A stretch of DNA of 37,680 bases from Acidimicrobiia bacterium (GTDB lineage: Bacteria > Actinomycetota > Acidimicrobiia > Acidimicrobiales > CAIXPF01), in NCBI GenBank assembly GCA_947476745.1, contig CANJRG010000029.1, forward strand, positions 1 through 37,680, given 5' to 3'. The position numbers and the translations under genes were made by a program. Under the pieces are notes generated by a model. That model was given only the letters and a program-made list of their open reading frames with translations. It searched no databases and was not told the DNA's origin. Shown piece after piece: positions 16,488 to 24,485 of this stretch (positions are counted from its first letter, which is position 1; every line of letters begins with the position of its first letter).

Positions 16488-17464
16488 GGCTTCACCGCCA
16501 GCAGTATGGAGCCGTTGCCCGCCGGGGTCACCTGCGGTGCGCCGAGCCCGGCAGCGTCCAACCATGCCTGGTAGTCCGCGAGCCGGTGGGTGTCGCCACC
16601 AAGGCCGGCCACGGTCATCTGCACGGCGAACAACGACGCGGTCGGGCTGCCCTGACGCAGCATCGTGCGGATCAGCAGCACCCCGCCCGGTCGCAGCCGC
16701 GTCCCGACCCGGGCCAGCAGCGCCGCCGCCGACTGCGGCCCCATGGTGTGCATGATTCCGACCGCGAGCACCACGTCGAAAGGTCCGTCGGGCAGCTGCT
16801 GATGGAAGTCTCCCGCCACCAGCTCGACCCCGGTCCCGGTGAGCCAGCCCTCCTGCTCGACCACGGCCACCACGTCGGGTCGGTCCTGCATGACGACGTG
16901 GACGCCTCGGGCCGCCAGCGCCGCAGCGTAACGGCCGTGGCCACCGCCGAGGTCGAGCGCCGACAGGCCGGCATCGGCCCGCCGGGTCGGTTGCAGGGCA
17001 CCGAGCGCCGCCTCGGCCACGGCGTCGGACTCCGACGCGGCGTGAACCGCCATCGACTGCAACCACTCCTTGAGCTGGAAGACGCCCCGGTCGGGAAGCT
17101 CCTCGCCGAGCAGGCGGGCTTCGAGCGAGTTCGCCCACCGCCGCAGGGTGGTTGCGTGCTGGTGCAGCTGTACGTCCGCCGCGGCGCTCGGCCAGTGCGG
17201 GCCGGGTGCCACCACGCCGTCGGTGTCGGCCTGCAGCACCCCGGCGGCACACAGCGCGTCGAGCGTGGCCCGAGCGGCCACCGGCGCCAGCCCGCAGCGG
17301 CCGGCGGCAGCTGCGGGGGTGGCGGGCAACGCCTCGAGCAACCCGGTGGAGCGGGCCGCGTCGTAGACCAGCACGAGCCGCCAGTCGGCGACCTGACCGG
17401 GGGCGGCCATGAACGCCGGGTGGAGGAAGGGGTCGGTCGGCACCTCGCCAACGGCGTCGGTCAT
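16484..17464 (-). CDS. SAM-dependent O-methyltransferase-like protein with winged-helix dimerisation domain
   Basis: This 326-residue protein has the layout of family 2 (plant-type) methyltransferases. The N-terminal winged-helix/dimerisation part spans 15-110 (LVLVYDAARSTGLLEALPAT). The Rossmann domain has motif I LDLGGGHGR (170-178), an acidic loop (QDRPDVV), GDFHQQLPDGPFDVVLAVGIMH and GTRLRPGGVLLI. Substrates of this family are usually small phenolic or ketonic metabolites; none can be named here. TAGACT ends 7 nt before the ATG, so it is probably leaderless. It is the first gene of an operon with the cupredoxin-like protein. Confidence 0.82.
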   Translation of the reverse strand: MTDAVGEVPTDPFLHPAFMAAPGQVADWRLVLVYDAARSTGLLEALPATPAAAAGRCGLAPVAARATLDALCAAGVLQADTDGVVAPGPHWPSAAADVQLHQHATTLRRWANSLEARLLGEELPDRGVFQLKEWLQSMAVHAASESDAVAEAALGALQPTRRADAGLSALDLGGGHGRYAAALAARGVHVVMQDRPDVVAVVEQEGWLTGTGVELVAGDFHQQLPDGPFDVVLAVGIMHTMGPQSAAALLARVGTRLRPGGVLLIRTMLRQGSPTASLFAVQMTVAGLGGDTHRLADYQAWLDAAGLGAPQVTPAGNGSILLAVKP

Positions 17465-17471
17465 CGTCGAA

Positions 17472-17477
17472 AGTCTA
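17472..17477 (-). promoter_or_regulatory. -10 box, leaderless methyltransferase transcript
   Basis: On the minus strand TAGACT is followed by 7 nt (TTCGACG) and then the ATG at 17464. This matches the spacing seen before the lipoprotein, histidine phosphatase and cysC genes. No Shine-Dalgarno sequence is present. Confidence 0.55.
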
Positions 17478-17557
17478 CGGCGGCGGGACCTTGCAGTGTT
17501 TCGCTACGCTTTGGCTCGGTTGGGCGGGGGTGCCCATCCGGGGGAGGACGAACAGCG

Positions 17558-18391
17558 ATGGCTCTGTCAGTGCAGCCGTTGACCGTGCATATCGGTGCCG
17601 AGGTACACGGGGTCGATCTGCGCGATCCTTCCGATGTCGAGATCAAAGAGATCGAGGATCTGCTGCTCGAGCACCTGGTGCTGTTCTTCCGGGACCAGCA
17701 GCTCGAGCCGGCGCACCAGGTGGCGTTGGGGCGACGCTTCGGCGAGCTGCACCTGCACTCGGTGGCGGACACCGTGCAGGATCATCCCGAGCTGATCGTG
17801 CTCGAGAACGACGAGCGGCGCCCGCCGAACATCGACGCCTGGCACACCGATGTCACCATGGACCCCGAGCCGCCGATGGGTTCCATCCTGCGGGCCGTGG
17901 ACGTTCCGATCGTCGGCGGGGACACCATCTGGGCGTCGATGTACGCAGCGTACGACGCCCTCGGACCGTCGGTGCAGGCCATGTGCCGGACGCTTACCGC
18001 GGTGCACCACTATCCCGACTACTTCCGCTCCGGCATCCTCCGCCAGCCCGACGGCTACGCCAAGCTCGAGCGTTACGACCGCGACCATGCGCCGGTGGAA
18101 CACCCGGTGGTACGGCGCCATCCGGTGACCGGGCGGTACGGGCTGTTCGTGAACTCGACCTTCACGAAGTACATCAAGGGTATGGGTCGCAAGGAGGGGG
18201 CGGCGTTGCTCGAAATGCTCAAGGACCACATCGCCGGGCGGCCCGAGTTCCACGTGCGCTTCAAGTGGGAGCCGGGCTCGGTGGCGTTCTGGGACAACCG
18301 CTGCACCCAGCACTACGCCGTGGCCGATTACTTCCCGCAGCACCGGCTGATGCACCGGGTCACCATCGCCGGGGACCGCCCGGTCGGCTGA
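17558..18391 (+). CDS. TauD/TfdA-type Fe(II)/2-oxoglutarate dioxygenase
   Basis: At 277 residues this is a standard-length member of the taurine/2,4-D dioxygenase family, which uses O2 and 2-oxoglutarate to hydroxylate a substrate, often releasing sulfite or cleaving an ether. The iron ligands are H96 and D98 (WHTDVT) and H252 (RCTQHYAV). R267 (MHRVTI) is placed to bind 2-oxoglutarate. GAEVHGVDLRDP near the start and VALGRRFGELHLH are family phrases. GGGGAGGA lies 9 nt before the ATG. A promoter-like TACGCT lies near 17503. The actual substrate (sulfonate, sulfate ester, aryloxy acid or other) cannot be read from the sequence. A hairpin follows the gene. Confidence 0.88.
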   Translation: MALSVQPLTVHIGAEVHGVDLRDPSDVEIKEIEDLLLEHLVLFFRDQQLEPAHQVALGRRFGELHLHSVADTVQDHPELIVLENDERRPPNIDAWHTDVTMDPEPPMGSILRAVDVPIVGGDTIWASMYAAYDALGPSVQAMCRTLTAVHHYPDYFRSGILRQPDGYAKLERYDRDHAPVEHPVVRRHPVTGRYGLFVNSTFTKYIKGMGRKEGAALLEMLKDHIAGRPEFHVRFKWEPGSVAFWDNRCTQHYAVADYFPQHRLMHRVTIAGDRPVG

Positions 18392-18416
18392 CTGCACCGG
18401 GTTGCGCGCGGCCGGG

Positions 18417-18433
18417 AACCCGGGGACCGGGTT
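18417..18433 (+). terminator. hairpin after the dioxygenase gene
   Basis: AACCCGG (18417-18423) and CCGGGTT (18427-18433) form a perfect 7-bp stem with a GGA loop, 26 nt after the stop codon. No T-run follows. Confidence 0.5.
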
Positions 18434-18665
18434 GATCTCGCCGGGGCCGGGCGTGATGAGCCGTGTCGGGTGTCGTCGTCGAGGCTGGACTGAGGACCGG
18501 GCAGGTCGTCGGGGACCGCCCGGTCGGCCGATTCGTCGCCGATTCGTCGCCGATTCGATGGGTTCCGAACCCTTGCCGCCGGCCTTCGGCCGTCTGGAGC
18601 CGTCCGCGGGGCCTGCCATGCCCGCTGTTCGGGCCTGCACGGTAGACCGTGGCGGATTTGGCTCA

Positions 18666-18681
18666 CATACCTAAAGGTATG
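18666..18681 (+). promoter_or_regulatory. palindromic operator-like site, copy 1
   Basis: CATACCTAAAGGTATG is an inverted repeat with arms CATACCT and AGGTATG around a two-base centre, followed by GTG. The right arm contains TATGGT, a possible -10 box (18678-18683). A second copy with identical 6-bp arms lies 237 bp downstream. The site stands in the gene-free region upstream of the carboxyltransferase operon and could bind a dimeric regulator. Confidence 0.5.
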
Positions 18682-18903
18682 GTGCCGGATTGTCGACTGG
18701 GTGTGGGTTTCGTGCCACCGTCTGTCGATCTTTCAGCGGGTTCCCGTGGCGGCGTCGGACAAAACCGCCATGGTCTCCGTTCGCGTGGGCAAAATCCTGC
18801 CAATGGGGAGTGGTCGCGGCCGGGAAGTTGGTGTCGAGGGCCGGTGGCACGAACTTCCCAGGTTGGGACGCCAGGTGTCGCGGCCGGGGTGAGCTCGGGG
18901 TGT

Positions 18904-18917
18904 ATACCTGCAGGTAT
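18904..18917 (+). promoter_or_regulatory. palindromic operator-like site, copy 2
   Basis: ATACCTGCAGGTAT is a perfect 14-bp palindrome, followed by GGTG as in copy 1. The right arm again overlaps TATGGT (18915-18920). It is 83 nt upstream of the chosen start of the carboxyltransferase operon. Between the two copies (18682-18903) I see no gene, only a weak inverted repeat GGGAAGTT / AACTTCCC near 18821-18859. Confidence 0.55.
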
Positions 18918-19000
18918 GGTGCGTCGGGGTGGGTTCCGGCCCGTCTGTCCGGCACTTGGCTGCTACCGCTAGGGTGCCCGGTGTGGGAGAAGGATCGGCG

Positions 19001-20578
19001 GTGCCGAACACCTGGGCCGAGGCAATGGCCGAGCTCGAGGCCCGTCGTGAGGCCGGCCGGCAGATGGGCGGGCCCGACGCGGTGGCCAAGCTGCGGGCGC
19101 GGGGCAAGCTCACGCCGCGCGACCGCATCGCGCTGCTGTTCGACCCGGGCACCTTCCGTGAGGTCGGCGAGCTGGCAACCGGGTTGATCGAGGTGCCCGG
19201 TCGTGCCGACCGAGAAGCCCCCGCAGACGGGGTCGTGACCGGATGGGGCCTCGTCGGCGGCCGCCGGGTCATGGCCGTGGCCGACGACGGCACCATCACC
19301 GCCGGCGCGCGGGGTCCGGCGGCGAACCGCAAGGCGGCCTACCTCCGTGGCCTGGCAGACCGTCACGGCTACCCGCTGGTGCTGTTGTTGGAGTCCTCCG
19401 CCAATCGCTTCCAGTCGATGATGGGCGCGCAGTTCGCCGGGGAGAGCGGCGCCGGGCCACTCGGTACCAACCCGCCCTCGGCACGATGGACCCGGGACGG
19501 CCGATCGCCGATCGTGTGCGCGGTGCTGGGAACGGCGCTCGGCGCTGCCTCGTTCCAGACCATGGACGCCGAGTTCTCGACCTTGGCCTCCGGCACCGCG
19601 GCGATGGCCCTGGCCGGGCCCCCGGTGGTGCAGGGTGGGATCGGTGTGGAGACCACCACCCAGCAACTCGGTTCGGGCGAGCAGCACGCCACCGTCACCG
19701 GGTTCATCGATCAGGTGGCCGAGGACGAGGCGACGTGTCTGGCGGGGGTCCGTCGGTTCCTGGGGCTGTTCCCGGACAACTCGCGCGAGCTTCCGCCACG
19801 GCGTATCGGCAGTGACCCGGCCGACCGGCGGTGCCCCGAGCTCGTCGACCTGGTGCCGCTCGACCATCGCAAGCCCTACGACATGAAGCGGGTGGTCGAG
19901 GCCATCGTCGATGACGGCGAGCTGCTCGAGCTACGTGAACGCTACGCCCGCAACATCATCACCGGCTATGCCCGCATCGACGGTTGGACGGTGGGGATCA
20001 TCGCCAACCAGCCCCGGCACCTCGGTGGCATCGTCGACGTGAAGGCGGTCATTAAGGCGGTGCGGTTCGCCCAGATCTGCAACGCCTACAACATCATGCT
20101 GGTGTTCCTGCAGGACCAGCCGGGCTTCATCGTCGGCCCGGACTCCGAGCGGGAAGGCGCGCTGCGCCAGGTGGTCCGGCTGATGAACGCGGCCTACGGG
20201 GCGACGGTGCCGATGCTCACCGTGCTGGTGCGCAAGGCGTACGGCTTCTCCACCTGGTTGTTGGGCGGCCGGGCGGTGGGGGCCGATCACGTGGTGGCCT
20301 GGCCGTCGGGTTCGATCAGCCTGGCGGCGCCGGAGATCGGGGTGGCGACGTTGTTGCGCAACGAGCTGGCGGCCGGCGAGCTCAGCGAGGCACGGCAGCT
20401 CGAGCTGTACGCCTCGTACCGGCAGATGTCTCAGGCCCGCTGGGCGGCGTACGACTTCCGGATCGACGACGTCATCGACCCGGCGGACACCCGGTCGAAC
20501 CTGGCCGCGGCGTTGACCATGGTTGAAGGCCGCCGCCGCGCCGCGCTGCGGACACGCAGGGAGTTCGATACCGCATGA
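19001..20578 (+). CDS. acyl-CoA carboxylase carboxyltransferase (beta) subunit-like protein
   Basis: This 525-residue protein has both crotonase-like halves of a biotin-dependent carboxyltransferase, which normally moves CO2 from carboxybiotin to an acyl-CoA. Family phrases: LRARGKLTPRDRIALLFDPGTF, PADGVVTGWGLVGGRRV, GWTVGIIANQP and a PGF loop (374-376). The two oxyanion-hole motifs are unusual: ESSANR (131-136) replaces DSGGAR, and KAYGFSTW (412-419) replaces KAYGGAY. GTG 19001 has AAGGA 7 nt upstream. An in-frame GTG at 18983 lies 7 nt after TAGGGT and could be a leaderless start. It heads a three-gene operon (ATGA overlaps). No biotin carboxylase or biotin carrier is in the window. It may be a decarboxylase-type or a non-biotin enzyme. 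Confidence 0.8.
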   Translation: MPNTWAEAMAELEARREAGRQMGGPDAVAKLRARGKLTPRDRIALLFDPGTFREVGELATGLIEVPGRADREAPADGVVTGWGLVGGRRVMAVADDGTITAGARGPAANRKAAYLRGLADRHGYPLVLLLESSANRFQSMMGAQFAGESGAGPLGTNPPSARWTRDGRSPIVCAVLGTALGAASFQTMDAEFSTLASGTAAMALAGPPVVQGGIGVETTTQQLGSGEQHATVTGFIDQVAEDEATCLAGVRRFLGLFPDNSRELPPRRIGSDPADRRCPELVDLVPLDHRKPYDMKRVVEAIVDDGELLELRERYARNIITGYARIDGWTVGIIANQPRHLGGIVDVKAVIKAVRFAQICNAYNIMLVFLQDQPGFIVGPDSEREGALRQVVRLMNAAYGATVPMLTVLVRKAYGFSTWLLGGRAVGADHVVAWPSGSISLAAPEIGVATLLRNELAAGELSEARQLELYASYRQMSQARWAAYDFRIDDVIDPADTRSNLAAALTMVEGRRRAALRTRREFDTA

Positions 20579-21657
20579 ACGCCGAGCAGGTGCTCGCCGC
20601 CTTAGAGCTCGGGCCGATCGCCGCCGGCCTGCCGTTCGCCACCATCGGGGGCCGGCAGGTCACCGTGGCCACCGCGTGGTCGGCGGAGGCGCTGGCGGTC
20701 GCCGCCCGCCGCCGCAGCGCACTGGTGGTCGTCACCGGCGGGGCCGGTGTGACCGGGGCCGGTGCGGCCGGGGCAGAGGTGGTAACGCCGGCGGGGTCGG
20801 GCGGTGCGGGCCGGCCGTGGCCGATCGTCGCGGTCACCACCTCGCCGTGGATTGCCCGCGCCGCCGATCTGGGCCTGTTGGTGGGCGCGACGGGACCGGC
20901 CGACCATGACGGGCTCGACGAGGCCACCGCTGCGGCGTTGGTGGTGACATTCCTCGACCTTGCGTTCGACGGTGCGCCACGACCACCGACGTCGACCCGC
21001 TCGCTGCTGGAGCTCGTACCGTTCGGTATCGACTCGTCCTATGCCGGCGCCGAGGTGCTCGAGGCGATCGTCGACGGCGGACGGTGGGTCGAGTTCGACG
21101 CCGGTTCGGCTTCCGAGATCCGCACCGGCGTCGCTCGCATCGGGGGCCGGTCGGTGGGGGTGGCGGTCTCCGAAGCAGGGGTGGAACGAGGGGTGCTCAG
21201 CCGCGCCGGCGTGGCTCGCGTCGAGCGTCTGGTCCGTTGGTGCGAGGCTGGACCCGACGGCGGCCGTCCGCTGGTGAGCCTGGTGGACACCGACGGTGCC
21301 GAGCCATGGGACGACGCCGCCGGTGCCCTGGCGCTGCGGGACGCGGTGACGGCCCTGCGACGCTCGGCGGTGGTCAAGGTCGCCGTGGTGATGGGACGCG
21401 CCGTCGGTCTCGGGGCAACCGTGCTGGGCGCGGTCGGAGCTCGTGCCGATCTGGTCCTGCCGTGGCCGCGGGCCCGCTTCGGGCTCACCTCCGCCGATGC
21501 GGCCGGTGCGTCGGGCAGCGCCTGGGCGGCGGCGCGGGAGGCCGATGTGGTCGACCTGGTGAACCCCGACGACACCCGCGGCCGCATCGCCGAGGCCCTC
21601 GAGCTGTTCCGCGGGGCGCGGTGCTACGCCGAGCCGGGCGAGGAGGATGGTTCATGA
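20575..21657 (+). CDS. degenerate carboxyltransferase-fold protein, second in operon
   Basis: This 360-residue protein overlaps the previous gene as ATGA. The N-terminal 140 residues are Ala/Gly/Val-rich and only loosely like a carboxyltransferase N-domain. Residues 145-350 follow the C-domain: ELVPFGIDSSYAGAEVLEAI mirrors the usual PYD-ahead-of-VIExIVDDG start, then GRWVEFDAGSASEIRTGVAR, and KVAVVMGRAVGLGATVLGA lies where the Gly-rich oxyanion loop is expected. The acyl-CoA-binding N-half motif is not recognisable. It is much shorter than a normal beta subunit (about 520). It is likely a non-catalytic partner or a subunit with a changed active site, working with its neighbours; function inferred only from fold and operon. 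Confidence 0.65.
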   Translation: MNAEQVLAALELGPIAAGLPFATIGGRQVTVATAWSAEALAVAARRRSALVVVTGGAGVTGAGAAGAEVVTPAGSGGAGRPWPIVAVTTSPWIARAADLGLLVGATGPADHDGLDEATAAALVVTFLDLAFDGAPRPPTSTRSLLELVPFGIDSSYAGAEVLEAIVDGGRWVEFDAGSASEIRTGVARIGGRSVGVAVSEAGVERGVLSRAGVARVERLVRWCEAGPDGGRPLVSLVDTDGAEPWDDAAGALALRDAVTALRRSAVVKVAVVMGRAVGLGATVLGAVGARADLVLPWPRARFGLTSADAAGASGSAWAAAREADVVDLVNPDDTRGRIAEALELFRGARCYAEPGEEDGS

Positions 21658-23018
21658 GCGAGCTGGAGACACCGGCGAAGCGGGTGGTGTTGCGCTACGA
21701 GGACCGCTGGGAGGACCTGTTGGGCCGGCTCGCCGCGGACCGGGCGGCCGGTGTGGTGCCGAGCCCGGTTCGCGATGCCCTGGCCGGGTTCTTCGACGCC
21801 GGCTCGGCCGTCGAGGTCGGCTCGCTGGTCCGCCGGGCGACGAGCTCCTACCGCGGCGGCGACGCACCGGAGGAGGACGCCGGGGACGAGGTGCCGGCTG
21901 ACGGGCTGGTCGCCGGCTGGGGCCTGCTCGACGGCGCGCTGGTGTTCGTGGTCGCCGACGACGTCGATCAGCTCGGCGCAGGCGCCGGGTGGCGGGGTGC
22001 GGCAGCGGCGGCGAAGGCCATCCGTATCCGTCGCCATGCGCTCGAACAGGGTCGCCCGTTGGTGCAGATCCTGGCCGCAGCGCGTACCGACCCGGCGACG
22101 GACCCCGCCGACGGTCCGGGCGCGGCGTTCGTCCGGGCCGGCGCCGGGGCTGACCTCGACGTCGATCGCGAGCTGGCCACACACTGCCTGGTGATCAGCG
22201 TGGTGACCGCACCGCTGCTCGACGCGGCGGCGTTCGAGGCCACGGCGGCACACCTGGTGGTCCTGGCCGGACCTGAGGCGGCGATCGCCGGGCGGGCCGG
22301 GGCCGATGCGCTGCGTTGCGGACTGGCCGATGCCGTGGTCGCCGATCTCCCGGCTGCGCTGCGCTGGGTGGCCCAGGCGATCGGCCATCTGCCTCCCAAC
22401 CCCTTCGACCCGGCACCGCCGTGGCCATCCGCCGAGCCGGACGAGGACGGCCGGTCGGCGGGCGACGGTGCTGCGGTTGACGGGACGGTCCCGCCGTTGC
22501 TCGACGTTGCGTGGCAGCTCGAGCTGTCTCCCGTCGGGGCCGTGCCGGTGCGGACCTGGCTCGGCGGGGTGGGGACGCAACCGGTCGGGTTGGTGAGCTG
22601 CGGGGCCGGGGCGGTGCTCGATGCCGCGGCGTGCCGACGGATCGTGCGGCTGGTCCGCTGCTGCACCGCGTGGCGCCTGCCATTGGTGGTTCAACACGCC
22701 GGCCTGCGCCGGCCTCGGCAGGCGACCCGGGAGGACGTCGATGCCCATCACGGCCTGGGCGCGGCGTTGGCCCGGCTGGCGGTGCCGCTGTTCGAGCTGG
22801 CCTGGGACGGCCCTCGCCTGGTGGAGGAGTTCGGCGTCCGTCCCCTGTGGTCAGCCGGCGCGACGGCGACGGACCCGGCGACCGACGCGGTGCTGACCCG
22901 GTCGACGGCCCGGCTGCACCTCGAGGTGGCGGTTGCCGCCGTCCCGATCCTGCGACCGCGGCCCGATACCACCGACCGCGTCCGCTACCGTCCGCGACGC
23001 ACGCTGCAGTCTTCCTGA
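21654..23018 (+). CDS. degenerate carboxyltransferase-fold protein, third in operon
   Basis: This 454-residue protein has GAGGAGGA before the ATG and overlaps the previous stop as ATGA. It keeps the overall plan of a carboxyltransferase: EDRWEDLLGRLAADRAAGVV, a FFDAGSAVEVGSLVRR stretch, VPADGLVAGWGLLDGALVFV, and in the second half VGLVSCGAGAVLDAAACRRI then RLPLVVQHAG. The catalytic Gly-rich loops are missing (QILAAAR where DSGGAR is expected). The C-terminus is shortened and Arg-rich. It is very Ala-rich. Probably a structural partner of the first gene's product, or a fast-evolving relic held in frame. It stops 16 nt before the convergent Mct-like gene. Confidence 0.6.
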   Translation: MSELETPAKRVVLRYEDRWEDLLGRLAADRAAGVVPSPVRDALAGFFDAGSAVEVGSLVRRATSSYRGGDAPEEDAGDEVPADGLVAGWGLLDGALVFVVADDVDQLGAGAGWRGAAAAAKAIRIRRHALEQGRPLVQILAAARTDPATDPADGPGAAFVRAGAGADLDVDRELATHCLVISVVTAPLLDAAAFEATAAHLVVLAGPEAAIAGRAGADALRCGLADAVVADLPAALRWVAQAIGHLPPNPFDPAPPWPSAEPDEDGRSAGDGAAVDGTVPPLLDVAWQLELSPVGAVPVRTWLGGVGTQPVGLVSCGAGAVLDAAACRRIVRLVRCCTAWRLPLVVQHAGLRRPRQATREDVDAHHGLGAALARLAVPLFELAWDGPRLVEEFGVRPLWSAGATATDPATDAVLTRSTARLHLEVAVAAVPILRPRPDTTDRVRYRPRRTLQSS

Positions 23019-23034
23019 CCGTGACCGCCGGTGC

Positions 23035-24255
23035 TCACCAGAGCGGGCCGGCGACCACGCCCTTGTCGTGCAACAGGCCGATCTCGTGGCTGGAGAGCCC
23101 GAGGACCTCGTCGAGGACCTCGTCGGTGTGCTGGCCCAGGATGGGCGCCGGAGCCGGTCGCTCGCGGGGCAGTTCGCTGAAGGCCAGCGGCGATCCGGGG
23201 ACGAGGACCCGGCCGACACCCGGCTGGTCGACCTTGTGGAACATGGGGTTGGTGATGGAGCAGCGGGGATCCTCGCCGACGAGCTGGCTGAAGGTCTGGT
23301 AGGGACCCCAGCACACGCCGTGGTGGTCGAAAATCTCGCGTAGTTCGATCAGGCTGTGGCGGGCGATGAACGGCGCCAGGAACGCCGCGATGGCGTCACG
23401 GGCCTGGAAACGGTCGCCCTCCTTGCCCAGGTCGACCCCGAGGGCCTTCTCGATCGCCGGCAGGTGCTCGGTGATCCCGGTGGCGTCGGCGAGGCTCTGC
23501 CACTGCTTGAGGCTGATGGCCACGACCATGACCCGTCGTCCGTCCCGGGTCGGGAAGTCACGCCCGAACGCCCCGTAGAGGTCGTTGCCGATCTGGTTGC
23601 GCTCTTCGTGGGTGAGCTGGGCCTGGGCCAGGTAGCCGAGGTTTGCGACCATGGCGAAGGCCACGTCGGTGAGCGACACCTTGACCAGTTGCCCGCCACC
23701 ACCTCGCGCGCGGTAACGCTCGGCGCCGAGCAGGCCGACCGCGGCGGTGAGGCCGGTGGCGGTGTCCCACGCCGGCAGCACGTGGTTGGTGGGCATCATC
23801 GAGCCGGTGGGGCCGGTGGCGTAGGCGAACCCGGAGGAGGGGTTGACCGTGTAGTCCACCGCGGTCGACTCATCGGGGTTGCCGATGATGTTGACGTAGA
23901 TCAGGTCTGAACGGCGCGCCCGCAGAGCGGCGTCGCTCAGCCAGCTGCTCTCGGGGAAGTTCGACAGGAAGATCCCGGCCTCGGGCCCCGGCTGGGTGAT
24001 GATGTCCTGGACCAGCTCCCGGCCCTCGGGCCGGCGCAGGTCGACCTGGATGGACCGCTTGCCCTTGTTGAGGCCCGCCCAGAACAAACTGACACCTTCC
24101 TCGGTGACCGGCCAGCGGTTGAAGTCGAGGCCGCCGCCGATGGCGTCGAAACGGATCACGTCGGCGCCGAGCTGGGCGAGGGTCATGCCGCCGAGGGGTG
24201 CGGCGACGAACGCCGAACCCTCGACGATCCGCAGGCCTGACAGAACTGGCGTCAC
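23035..24255 (-). CDS. mct: 2-methylfumaryl-CoA isomerase-like class III CoA-transferase (mesaconyl-CoA C1-C4 CoA transferase, Mct)
   Basis: This 406-residue protein closely follows Chloroflexus Mct as I remember it: VEGSAFVAAPLGGMTLAQLG (11-30), ADVIRFDAIGGGLDFNRWPV (31-50), SLFWAGLNKGKRSI, VDYTVNPSSGF, NHVLPAWDTATG with D164 at the family's catalytic Asp position, LYGAFGRDF, and the ending LGQHTDEVLDEVLGLS. Mct shifts CoA within mesaconate from C1 to C4, a step of the second part of the 3-hydroxypropionate bi-cycle, also used by heterotrophs to co-assimilate glyoxylate and propionate. GTG 24255 follows GGAAGGAGC by 6 nt. A palindromic tandem repeat lies just upstream. The other bi-cycle enzymes (Mch, Mcl, Meh) are not in the window. 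Confidence 0.8.
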   Translation of the reverse strand: MTPVLSGLRIVEGSAFVAAPLGGMTLAQLGADVIRFDAIGGGLDFNRWPVTEEGVSLFWAGLNKGKRSIQVDLRRPEGRELVQDIITQPGPEAGIFLSNFPESSWLSDAALRARRSDLIYVNIIGNPDESTAVDYTVNPSSGFAYATGPTGSMMPTNHVLPAWDTATGLTAAVGLLGAERYRARGGGGQLVKVSLTDVAFAMVANLGYLAQAQLTHEERNQIGNDLYGAFGRDFPTRDGRRVMVVAISLKQWQSLADATGITEHLPAIEKALGVDLGKEGDRFQARDAIAAFLAPFIARHSLIELREIFDHHGVCWGPYQTFSQLVGEDPRCSITNPMFHKVDQPGVGRVLVPGSPLAFSELPRERPAPAPILGQHTDEVLDEVLGLSSHEIGLLHDKGVVAGPLW

Positions 24256-24272
24256 GAAGAGCTCCTTCCAGG

Positions 24273-24305
24273 TGTCCTGCGCAGGAACGGTGTCTGCGCA
24301 GGAAC
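24273..24305. promoter_or_regulatory. tandem operator-like repeat between mct and the crotonase gene
   Basis: TGTCCTGCGCAGGAAC (24273-24288) is followed directly, after GG, by TGTCTGCGCAGGAAC (24291-24305). The first copy contains the perfect palindrome TCCTGCGCAGGA. Two adjacent near-identical dyads 18-50 nt upstream of the mct start, in a divergent promoter region, are typical of a repressor site. Confidence 0.5.
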
Positions 24306-24485
24306 CGGTCTGCTACCAGCGGACCGGCGTGCTGAACCTCGAACGCTACTCCTTGTCCGGCAGCTCGTGGCCCCGAGGCCGCAGCGCGCTCCGGTACGAT
24401 CAGCTGCCCCCGGGGCGGGCGATCCCGCCTGTGGGTGGACCCGACGCAACGGCCGCCGGTGGCCGGCGAGCACAGGAGCGAGACC

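Noticed and set aside
18371-18528. Duplicate of GGGGACCGCCCGGTCGG at the dioxygenase 3' end and again at about 18511
   Set aside because: A short GC-rich direct repeat with no attached features. Probably chance or a small duplication, not a mobile element.
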